This document shows positions 1-8,705 of a stretch of 64,000 nucleotides of DNA, in pieces (the first letter of the stretch is position 1; each line of letters opens with the position of its first letter). The stretch covers positions 50,321,434 to 50,385,433 of the forward strand of contig NC_081828.1 in assembly GCF_030867095.1 (NCBI RefSeq). Direction: 5' to 3'. The stretch comes from Alligator mississippiensis. Its lineage: Eukaryota; Chordata; Crocodylia; Alligatoridae. The notes under the pieces are model-generated. The model was not told the origin of the DNA. It searched no databases and saw only the letters and a program-made list of their open reading frames with translations. Both the position numbers and the translations under genes were made by a program.

Positions 1-840
1 TTCAAACAAGGTACCCATTCATGGGACTTGCTTCCCACTGCCCTGCAAGCTGAAGGACTTTTAACCCATGGGGATAGAGGTGGAAGGGCTGCTAGGAGCA
101 CTTCTCTTACTGACAGGAAAGGCTTCATCCAGTCACATGCACACTAGGGGTTCATGCATTGCTGGGGAGCATCTTGGGAATGACCCCTTACCCTGGAGAT
201 GCTGGACTACTCGAGTGGAAGAAGACAGGCTTCCTAATTATTACCAAAACTCTTGCAAGGCCTGCTGGGCTGCTGCTCTCAGCTCACCCTCACCTCACAG
301 TTCTCCCTACCCCCAAGCCTCATATACTCCATGGGGGCCTCAAGTATTCCAGTCAGAAGGAAGCTCACCACTGAGGACACTTGCTGAGTGCTGGTCATTC
401 CCTCCTCTCTGCCTCTGGGAAGGTCTGAGACAAGAGCCAGCAGCTGCCCTGGCAGAACACCCCCTGATGCAGGGGGATGAGGTACCAGGGAGGCTAGGCC
501 CTCCCTTGGGAGAGACACAGGAAGTCAATGAGGAAGGGGGGTTCCTTCTCTGGCTGATGTCTGCTCCCTGTGGAGGCTCGTTGAGACAGGCTCATGGCTG
601 GCACTTCTGAGTCCAATGGGATGAGATGAGGCCTGTGTCCCCTGCATACCCCTCACAACCCAATTCAGACTACTCTCCCTCTGACCTTTTTCTCACAACA
701 ACACAAAAACCCTTCTGGAACACAGACAGAAGTGACAGTTTTTGAGTGGTCTGGCCTCACTCAGCTGGAAATAAGCTTTCCAAAGGACTCACAACAACCA
801 CCAGCTGCCTGACATGGATCTACTAAGTCCAACACCCTGA
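1..840. repeat. Tandem repeat block, copy 1
   Basis: A non-coding segment whose successive parts recur in the same order later. Positions 30-90 match about 880-950; 130-235 match about 1626-1710; 240-330 match 4134-4230 and again 5350-5420; 365-720 match 5465-5775. Open frames here (such as 68-610) are not conserved in the other copies, so they look accidental. Confidence 0.7.
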
Positions 841-977
841 CTGATCACTGACCACCATGCAAACCAGGGGCATGTTCACTGACATGGTTCCTACTCTCCT
901 GCAAGCAGAAGCATTTTCACCCCATGGGGTTAGCAATGGAAAGAGTAGCAGGCAGATAAGGTTCTTAGGGTAAACCT

Positions 978-1070
978 GATTTCTTTTATTAGACCAACTC
1001 AAATAGTCGGAAAAATTCTTCTTAGCAAGCTTTCAGATATAAATACCCTTCATCAGGCTGAGGAAGCATC
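978..1070 (-). mobile_element. Penelope-like element 3'-arm fragment
   Basis: On the minus strand it reads like the arms at 1731-1925 and 2397-2610: a CTGATGA...GAAAGC core, then a segment with ACTATTTGAGTTGGTCTAAT. About 80% similar by eye. It carries a hammerhead-like core at 1023-1056. No coding part. Confidence 0.7.
1023..1056 (-). ncRNA. Hammerhead-like core in older Penelope fragment
   Basis: Minus strand: CTGATGA (1056-1050), a weaker stem II, GAAA (1034-1031), then GCTTGCTA. All invariant core positions are kept although the flanking arm has diverged. Confidence 0.4.
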
Positions 1071-1074
1071 TGCA

Positions 1075-1628
1075 TTTGCTATGTGCTCTTCTTGGCTCCC
1101 CTTCCTCATCCTGGCCCTGCCCATGCTGCACCACTCCAGATGGAGGGCAAGTTGCAGCCAGATGGCTTCTACCTCAGTGCAAGGGGCTCCAGCTCCAGGC
1201 TGCTTTTCACACACTACACCTGCCCAGTGTGATGAGCAGCCACCTGCAGGCAGCTGAATGGGTGGAAAGGAGCCAGGAGCTAGAGCTGGAGCCCCGTGCA
1301 CTGAGGCAGAAGCCACCTGGCTGCAGCTTGCTCCCAGCCAGAAGCAGTGCAGCAAAGGCAGGAGGAGGAGGAGTCATTGGAGGTGGGAGGAGCCAAGCAG
1401 CACCTGAGCAGCTGCAGCCACACCAGAAGCAGCCCTGCAAGGGAGCTATGCATGCTGGTGGAGATTGGGACCAGCTGGCAGGCATGGGCAGGAATGCAGC
1501 ACAAGCTGCCTTGGGCAGGAGTAGGCAGAGGTCAGCACCATGCACAGCACTACAGGGGCAGCAGTGTGCCAGATCCAATCAGGTGGCAGGCCAGATCCGG
1601 CCCATGGGCCAGTTTTTGCCTAGCCCTG
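1075..1628. mobile_element. hAT-like non-autonomous element, right end and fold-back interior
   Basis: The right end (1600-1628), read in reverse, begins CAGGGCTAGGCAAAAAC, a hAT-type terminal repeat, and is followed by CACTAAAG as a possible 8-bp target copy. The interior is GC-rich. Positions 1145-1200 and 1270-1325 form an inverted repeat of about 55 bp. The left terminus was not found; it may be lost at the join with the Penelope fragment. Frames such as 1076-1651 are chance. Confidence 0.45.
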
Positions 1629-1796
1629 CACTAAAGGTTTATGCATTGTAGGGGGGCACTTTGGAGTGGCTGCAAACCTGGAGGCTTTGGACTAGTCAAG
1701 TGGAAAAAGAAAATTTCTAACTGGGGCTGTCAAGATTCCTTGGGTGAATTTGATATCTTTTATTAGACCAACCCAAATAGTTGGAGAATAGTTATT

Positions 1797-1830
1797 AAGC
1801 AAGCTTTCGGGTTCAAAAACCCTTCGTCAG
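1797..1830 (-). ncRNA. Hammerhead-ribozyme-like core in left Penelope arm
   Basis: Minus-strand order: CTGACGA (1830-1824), a stem II hairpin closed by GGG and CCC, GAAA (1808-1805), then GC-TT-GCT and a T, which would be a very short stem III and the cleavage site. These are the conserved hammerhead core elements in the right order. Stem I pairing is weak. Penelope terminal repeats are known to carry such motifs in other animals. Confidence 0.5.
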
Positions 1831-1925
1831 ACTAAGGAAGTTTCAGCAGTTGGTGTGTGCTCTTCCTGGATGGAATGAAAAGTAAAGAAGCCAGGGGCTG
1901 GGCTGGGCTGGGCTGGGCTGGGGAG

Positions 1926-2381
1926 TCAGTTGCCAGGCAGATTATAATGTATCAAAAATCCAATGTCTATGTTTAGTCCATGATCTCTAGTATCCAGGAG
2001 GTTGATGAAATGGAGCTCATAAGCTCGTCTCTGGGAAGTGTTGTGTAAATTTCCCTTGAGGATCAGGACTGAGAGATTGGAGAGAGAGTGGCCCTCCTGT
2101 GAGAAACGTGCCCCCACCGGTAATTGGGTATTTCTGTCTTTGATGGATTTCCGGTGTGCATTCATTCTGGTGCTCAGTTGTTGTTTGGTCTCTCCTACGT
2201 ATTTTCCATCAGGGCATTTGGTGCATTGGATGAGGTACATTACATTTCTGGAGGTGCAGCTGTAAGATCCTGGGATGCTGATGGCTCTGTTGTGGGGTGT
2301 AGTAATAGTGGGGGTGGTGGAGATGTGTTGGCAGGTTTTGCATTTCTTGTCATGGCACGATCTGGATAATCTGCCTGGCAA
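1926..2381 (-). CDS. GIY-YIG endonuclease domain of a Penelope-like element (truncated)
   Basis: An open frame of 151 codons. It starts with a Cys-rich linker (CHDKKCKTCQH), then the catalytic region: MYLIQCTKCPDGKYVGETKQ, in which YLI and YVG are the GIY-YIG core, followed by LSTRMNAHR with the usual Arg and His. In intact Penelope elements this domain follows the reverse transcriptase and nicks target DNA. Here only this domain survives; the first Met is internal to the original protein. The frame is undisrupted, which suggests a fairly recent insertion. Activity without the rest of the protein is unlikely. Confidence 0.85.
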   Translation of the reverse strand: MPGRLSRSCHDKKCKTCQHISTTPTITTPHNRAISIPGSYSCTSRNVMYLIQCTKCPDGKYVGETKQQLSTRMNAHRKSIKDRNTQLPVGARFSQEGHSLSNLSVLILKGNLHNTSQRRAYELHFINLLDTRDHGLNIDIGFLIHYNLPGN

Positions 2382-2465
2382 CTGACTCCCCAGCCCAGCC
2401 CCTGGCTTGTTTACTTTTCATTCCATCCAGGAAGAGCACGCACCAACTGCTGAAACTTCCTTAGC

Positions 2466-2499
2466 CTGACGAAGGGTTTTTGAACCCGAAAGCTTGCTT
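2466..2499 (+). ncRNA. Hammerhead-ribozyme-like core in right Penelope arm
   Basis: Plus strand: CTGACGA at 2466-2472, stem II 2473-2487 closed by GGG/CCC, GAAA at 2488-2491, GCTTGCT at 2492-2498 and T at 2499. It is identical in core to the left arm, as expected of inverted copies. Confidence 0.5.
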
Positions 2500-2623
2500 A
2501 ATAAATATTCTCCAACTATTTGGGTTGGTCTAATAAAAGATATCAAATTCACCCAAGGAACCTTGTCTGCCTATATCCTTAGACCAACACGGCTACAACC
2601 TAAACCCCTGTAACTGGGGCTGT

Positions 2624-4130
2624 GGCACTTGCATTCCCTCTCCATGGGGGGACATATCGTGCTCGTGAAGGCGGTGTTGTTACTGGTGCTTCTGTACACC
2701 ACACTGGTCTTCCCCCCTTCCGAGCGGGTTGCTCACAGGATCCAGAGGGCCATATACGTCTTCTTCTGGGGCTCCAGATGGGAAAGGGTCACCCGGAAGA
2801 CCTTGTACAAGGACAAAAGGGCCAAGGCAGGGGCATGCCAGACTTCCTCCTGTTCCTGTGGGCCAAGTATGCAAGCATGATCTGCAAGCTGGCAACGGAC
2901 ACAGAAGCCAAAACTGCTTGCCTTGTGAGGTACTTTGCAGAGCACATCCTGAGACACTGGGGGGTATTCACCCCAACTACCCATAAACCGTGGATCATGG
3001 GCACACTGTGGTTCTACATGACCCTGAGCCAATGCCACAGTGTGTACGGCCTGCAGAATGCAGGCCCAGCGACCATGAGAAGCCACAGGAAGACCCAGGA
3101 GACAGTGAGACTAAGGGACACCATGTTGCCCATGGACCGGCTCCTGGGCGATGAATGCCAGGCCATGTGGGAGCGCATCCACCACAAGGATCTGTGCAAA
3201 GATCACAAAGACCTGAATTGGCTCATAGCCCACCAAGCTCTACCAGTGAGGGCCCGGAGACATAGAAAGGAGCACATGGGGAGACCCAGCTGCCCATGGC
3301 CCAACTGCCATGGGGCCACCGAGACAATCAAGCACTTCCTCTGGCTCTGCACTTGCACCAAGGAGGTATGGAAAAGGGTAAAGCAGCTCTGTGAAGCGGT
3401 GACCAGTGTCAGCCAGCTAACCAGGGAAGCAGCGCTGTACGGGCAGCTTGCCAAACATCAGGGGAATCCGCCATCCCGTTTCGATCAGTTTGCATCCTGC
3501 AACAGGAATGCCTTGTGGAAGGCCAGGAACCTCCTGCTGTACAGACAAATGGATGTAGAGGTAGTGGGCTGTGTGAAAATGGCGCTAAGCGAACTCTGGA
3601 CCCACTACCAGAATTGGTAGCAGAGGACAGAGAAGACGCAGCCAATGTCACCTGGCACGGAGACATGTGGCACAGGACCATCCAACTCCTCCCAAGTGGA
3701 GAAGGGGGTGAAGGCAGCGAAGAACAGGAAGGGACAAGCGGAACAGAGGACAGCAACAGTGACAGCAGCAGCAGCTCCTCCAGTGGGAGCTGGAGCAATG
3801 ATGGAGAGGGCACTTGAACTGAGTATGTGACCCTACAAGCGGGGCAGGGGTGGAGAGGAAGTGTGGTCTGGTCGGAGGGACCAGCATGGACTTAGTTGTT
3901 TTGCATGTGTTGCGCGCATTGTGAATATTGTAATGGGTTTGGGTGGCCAGCGGAGCTCTGTGCAGGTGCGCACGTGTCTGGGTGCGCAGGTGCGGTATTT
4001 GTAATAGATTCATAGATTCATAGATGCTAGGGTCGGAAGGGAAAGGTTTTTCCTTTTCTGGTGTGATATTTAGAGTGTAGATATATATAACCTTATATAT
4101 GTATAGACATGTATTTTTACCCAAAAAAAA
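2624..4130 (+). mobile_element. 5'-truncated non-LTR retrotransposon (LINE), possibly Tx1/L1-like
   Basis: It begins inside the reverse transcriptase region and ends in an A-run at about 4122-4130. Together with the Penelope copy it interrupts the tandem repeat. The reading frame is that of an RT C-terminal region followed by a Cys/His finger. The clade call is tentative. A CR1-like tail motif (ATTCATAG repeats, 4010-4030) lies near its 3' end and may be a separate scrap. Confidence 0.65.
2629..3620 (+). pseudogene. LINE reverse transcriptase C-terminal region, frameshifted
   Basis: The frame starting at about 2629 reads GGHIVLVKAVLLLVLLYTTL and RIQRAIYVFFWGSRW, typical of the thumb region of vertebrate LINE reverse transcriptases. 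At about 2820-2840 the sense shifts to another frame, which runs to 3620 with MPDFLLFLWAKYASMICKL and then a finger with CPWPNC...H...C spacing and FLWLC. One frameshift is therefore present and the 5' part is missing, so it is not functional. An acidic, Ser-rich frame at 3600-3817 follows and may be the displaced C-terminus. Confidence 0.7.
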
Positions 4131-4373
4131 TTACCATAAGCCTTGCAAAGCCTGCTGGGATGCTGCTTGCAGCTCACCCTAACCTTGGTACCTTGGTACA
4201 CTTGGTTATACTATCTACAACCAAGCCTCATTATAATGGTGTTGAGATTTTTTTTTAACATTAGAGAGAATAGAACGATGGCTCTTCTACTTTCATCTCT
4301 TATAAAAGGATCTTGATTAACATCTGCCTTCAAAAGATACTACTTGATAGAGGTGGGTGAAGTACCACTAGGG

Positions 4374-5060
4374 CAGGGGTGGGCAATTATATTTGGGTGG
4401 GCTACTTTACTGAGTTTTAGCAAGCTGTCAAGAGCTGCATGGGTAAACCTTCCCCTTGACAGATACCCTGGCCCCTGATCACCACCTTTTGACTGGAAGT
4501 CCCACCTTCCAGCCCCTGATCTTTGCCACCAGAAGCCCCTCCCCTTGCCCCCAGAAGTATTCCTTTGAGGAAGGGGTTTTGCCATCTCGGAACCAGAAAA
4601 ATACCAAATTATATTCTAAAAGTGAACAGCTAAAAGAGTCATTAATTTGATTTCAAAAAATATTTTTGTCCTGATTTACATGTGTTTGTGTAGTGTACAC
4701 AGCGGTGATTGCACAATAGCATAAAATGAAGTCTTAGTCTTGTATATTGTGAGGGGGTGTGGGTATAGGCTTGTGGGGGATGTAGGTATGTGGGGTGTGG
4801 GGGAAGGTGTGAGTGTGTCTGTGGGGGTGGATAAGTGTGGGGGGGTGGATGTGGGGTGAGGGAGCATGTAGGTGTGTGTGAGGATGTGTGTGGTGTAAGT
4901 GGGTATGCGGTTTGTGCAGGGTTGTGTTGGGGGGAGGGTGGCTAGGGTGTGTGAGGGGGTGTGGGTGTCTGCATGTATGGCAGTGCAAGGGGGGTGTGGG
5001 TTCATGTGTATGGTGGGGTGTGCATGTGGGACACACCCTATGAACACACACACACACCCC
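4374..5060. mobile_element. hAT-like non-autonomous element, related to the one at 35478
   Basis: It starts CAGGGGTGGGCAA, the same terminal repeat as the element at 35478-37227, and about 4380-4720 aligns in reverse with 36940-37220 of that element. A TG-rich array follows. The far terminus and target duplication were not found. Confidence 0.6.
4740..5056. repeat. TG/GGTG-rich minisatellite
   Basis: Degenerate GTGTGGGGG-type repeats on the plus strand ending in (AC)n at 5041-5056. A shorter reverse-complement counterpart lies at 36830-36930, so the array belongs to the transposon family rather than arising independently. Confidence 0.8.
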
Positions 5061-5840
5061 AGGGTACTGACACAGCCTTGTGCTCCAGCAGTCCCTCGAT
5101 GCAGCTGGGAACCACGTGGTGCTGGAGCAGGGTTGGGGCAGGAAGGCAAGGAAAAGGCTGGGGGTGGCTGAAAAGATTTTTCAGATAACTTGTATTGGTT
5201 ATCAATCGAGGTCTTCCCAAGGCCACCAGTTTATATATTTGGTAGGAACATGTACCAATCATCCCAACTCCTGAAATGCTGGAGTATGACATTCACAGGT
5301 GGTGGGAAAGAAAAGGAGTGGGGAAAAGAGGATTCTAATTAGCATATCTTTGAAATGCATGCTGGGCTTGCTCACAAGCTGACTATGAGCTGAAAGTTTT
5401 ACGTGTCTCCAAGCCTCACATGCTGTCTATGAGTTTCCTTAATTTCTTCTCTGGGTTAGAGAGAAACTCACCACTGAGGCCACTTGCTGGGCTCCATCCT
5501 CACTACCTCCTGAAAGTCTGAGATAAGAGCCCTTGCAGGACACCTCCTGATACAGGGGTGTGAGGTATCAGTGAGGTGGAGCCCTGTCTAGGGATAAAGC
5601 TTGGGGCACAAGAAGCGAGGTACCTCCCCTGGCTAATGCTCACCTCCTTTCTAGGGCTTTGAGACAAATAAATGGCTTGCACCTGAGTTCGATGGGATAA
5701 GTCCTAGCCCTTATGTGCACTATTCACAGGTAATTCAAACTATTCTCCCACTGACCCTTTTGTGCAGGATTATATTGCACATATTAATCTGCAGAACTCA
5801 CTGCACAGGACTCAAAGCAAGGACTGGGGATTCATACTGA

Positions 5841-7635
5841 TAATCTACAGTGGGTAGAATCAATTAAACACAAATACACAAAGTTTGGAAGAGATGTAAC
5901 CCATGCCACTGCAAAGCGTAAACCAAACTTACTGGGACGGCAAAATACTTCTTCACTTAGCAGATTCTTCAAAACTCATTTACTATGGGGTTTCTAGCAT
6001 CCTTGTTCAAAATCCTTGGTACTAGAAACTGTCCAAGGCCGGATATTGCCCTAGCTGGACCTCTACCCTCCTTCACTTTGGGATTTGCTCTTTCTAATAT
6101 AGCTTTATTAGAAAAGGACCTAATCACTTCCTGCCATGCTTAACCCCTGCACTAGTCCACACCAGCTGGAGCCCTTGCCATACATAATTATAGCTGTGCA
6201 GTGAAAAACTGTCAAGGAGAGTCATGATCAAGGGTACTAGAAAAAGAGAACCCTTTTTATAATGGCTGTGCATGTAGTCATTAGGCCAGCTGCTATACTA
6301 ACTTACACAAAGACAAGGTCTCCATGCTAACGAGCATAATCTGAGATACAGATCCTACAAGATTTATATACTTGCATAATAATTAAGCCTAAATTGCTTC
6401 ACTGATGGTAATAGGGTGACTCACATGATTACAGGTAAGGGTAGGTGTAAGTGCAGGATAAAGAACAACTGCATATCTATTTTTTATCATTTGTGTGTCT
6501 GAAGGAGGAAGAATAGTCACATAATTTGACATTTTTGGCATAATTACTCAGGTCCATCCTTACATCCCTCTGCATCCCCTTCCCTCAGTCATGACACGCG
6601 GTTTCAAAAACCATGTAATCACCCTCACTGGCAGACTCTCTCTTAGCAGGCACAAAGTGTTCCGTCTGCCTGCCTTTCCCAATGTACGATTTGTAATGAG
6701 ATGCCCTTATAATGAAATATCCCATAATAATACCCCCAAGATATTAGTGTCACATTTCATAAACTGCGGGACCTTCAGACTCCCACTGTTAAGTAATGTA
6801 TCATTATTGTTATTTACATAAGTACCAGTGTAGTTTCTAATTTGTAAATTGCAAACATCATCCAAATGCACAGGTCCAGAACCTCCATATAAAGAGAAAA
6901 AGACAGATTACTGGGTATATAAATAGAGATTGGACCAACTTTATCATGGGAGATAATTGGACAGAAGTCAATAGAGTTTCACCAAGGGTGAATTTGAACC
7001 ACAGTATTTTTATTCTTTAAAGCAGGTTTCCATGACAACCAGCCACTTAATTCAGATACATTCCATACAAACATTAATATCAGGGCTCATTGCCTAGATT
7101 GCTTACATCAAGAACCATGTAAATAATGGATATTTTGGTTTCCTGGCAGTTCTGAAAAATTATTTTAAATTTTTTCTTGCTGGTCAAGCTGAAAAAAAAT
7201 TGTTAATGGCTCAAAAAAAATCGTTTTAGGACAAATGAAGCATTTTGATTTTCAGCTTTATTTCTATTTTTCCTTTTTTTATATATATATAAATGTGAAG
7301 GAAGTTTCAAACCAAAAGTAATTCTGAATCAGAAAACTGAAATGTTTTAGGGTTGAAACAAAACATATTTATTTTATTGTTCCTGTTTTATTGAAGAATC
7401 CAGTGCCACAACTTCACTGAATTTGTAAAACAGCTTGGTATCACTCAACACACATTTTTTGGCCAAAGTAAAGATTTAGACAAAAACCTTCACCCAGCTG
7501 AATTCAAATCCTTCCATATGGATTAGGGAAGAAAGATAGGGTGGGTGAGGGCCAAACTGATGCCATATCTTTGACTTAGATTGAGCTTGCCTAGCAGGCA
7601 GACAGGCAAATTGGCAGGTTTGAAAAACATTGGAG
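5841..7635. other. Intergenic sequence with nothing recognised
   Basis: AT-rich DNA downstream of SEC16B. No exon, known repeat or long open frame is convincing. Short A/T runs occur at 7150-7400. Confidence 0.5.
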
Positions 7636-8630
7636 TTTATTTCAAAAACATTTAATACAAACACAGCATGTATGTCACTAGAGAGACAAGACAGATATGT
7701 CCTTTACCGTCAGAAATCATACACCAATTTGAAGGCATGACATCTTTGGATTCCCCAAAGTCACCACTGAATAGTTACAATGTTGAGTATTTTGTGGGAG
7801 AAGGAAGAACTCCCAGTGTCCATAGGCATTATTGTTATGTCCAGTATCACTCTGGTCAGGAAAGACAAACTGCTTTTTTAAAGACAAACAACCCTTCTCG
7901 TCCAGTTGACCCAGGGAGGCATTTGAATGCCACAGGCTGCTTCCACTGGAGGCTGTCTGTACTGTCCACACACTTCCAGTTCCTACCAGTCTGGGAGCAA
8001 GTGTGTAACCTGCACTCTGATGTCTTGCATGGCAGCTACAGAATGGCCATACAGTTGCTCATGTCATTATTGCCATTACATGTGCAATGGAAATTGGACA
8101 CTGAAACAACTAAGTTATGTCACTTGTGTCCAGCTGCCTGCCCCCATAGGACTGTTCCCTGAAGTACAGATACCAGTGCATTGACCACTGAATACCGGTA
8201 CGTAAGGCTCCACTGCACCTCTTGCAGAGGATCCCCCACTGTTGGAGATGTCATTGTTAGGCCACTGCTCCTGAAATCCAGCCTGAATTTTCTTTTGCTC
8301 ATTTGTTCAGTATTATTATTCCACAGTGAGTGCTTGTGTTTTGCAGCTGGGAGAGTCTTTGTACAACCTCCCTCCATGACTCTCAACCTGGGCAATCACA
8401 ACTAAAATGATGGATGCTCAGTCTCAGAAAAGAGAGAATCTAACCCCTTCCCGCCCCCACAACCTGTTCCATCTGCAAGGAGAAGCCTGTTCACTGGAAC
8501 TACTTTTACAAAGCCCAAAAGAAGGAGCACAAGAGCAGGGAGCTAAGTACAAATGTTTCTATCCCCATGGCAAAGTCCCTTATGTCCTCTGCTGCATCAG
8601 AGGCTTTGGAGACAGCCCAAGGCTCACCCG
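7636..8630 (-). other. SEC16B: Probable SEC16B 3' UTR with candidate poly(A) signals
   Basis: No transposon is recognised just downstream of the stop. On the minus strand an ATTAAA lies at 7656-7651 and an AATAAA at 7641-7636, about 980-990 bases past the stop. Other AATAAA sites lie at about 7366-7395 and 7257. The true cleavage site cannot be decided from sequence alone. Confidence 0.35.
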
Positions 8631-8705
8631 TCATGGTAGGGTTGGGTAACATCGCTGTGAAAGCCGCTTTGGTTGGCTCAGTCCAGGGGATACAGCATTG
8701 AAGAG
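8631..8705 (-). CDS. SEC16B: SEC16B last coding exon and stop codon
   Basis: Codes residues 1038-1061 ([20 protein letters not shown], then PTLP) and the TGA at 8633-8631. It aligns with the human end, which has RRYPTQPC; here the final Pro-Cys is replaced by a Pro and stop. Acceptor TTTCCAG/CTCTTC. The exon continues into the 3' UTR. Confidence 0.95.
   Translation of the reverse strand, partial: LFNAVSPGLSQPKRLSQRCYPTLP

Larger units (their letters stand above)
1731..2610 (-). mobile_element. Penelope-like element, short copy with inverted arms
   Basis: The element is bounded by a perfect 13-bp direct repeat, TAACTGGGGCTGT, at 1718-1730 and 2611-2623. Its two ends are inverted copies of one another (about 1731-1945 against 2360-2560), as in Penelope elements whose terminal repeats lie in opposite orientation. 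The middle codes a GIY-YIG endonuclease domain on the minus strand. The reverse transcriptase part is absent. It sits inside the LINE that continues at 2624. Confidence 0.85.
846..5840. repeat. Tandem repeat block, copy 2 and partial copy 3, split by insertions
   Basis: Pieces homologous to 1-840 lie at about 846-977, 1629-1721, 4131-4246 and 5350-5840. The pieces at 4131 and 5350 both match copy 1 positions 240-330, so there are probably three copies, the last truncated at its left. The gaps between pieces are filled by the transposons described separately. Confidence 0.65.

Noticed and set aside
68..610. 180-codon plus-strand open frame at the left edge
   Set aside because: The homologous segment at 5465-5775 does not keep the frame, and no domain is recognisable.
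1076..1651. 191-codon plus-strand open frame
   Set aside because: It lies in the GC-rich fold-back interior of a hAT-like element; reverse-strand frames of similar size overlap it, as expected from composition.
2622..3620. 332-codon frame as a host gene
   Set aside because: Its second half is LINE reverse transcriptase C-terminus and finger region, and its first part is out of frame with the LINE sense, so it is a retroelement remnant.
4734..5149. His/Pro/Thr-rich minus-strand frames
   Set aside because: They are translations of the TG-rich minisatellite.
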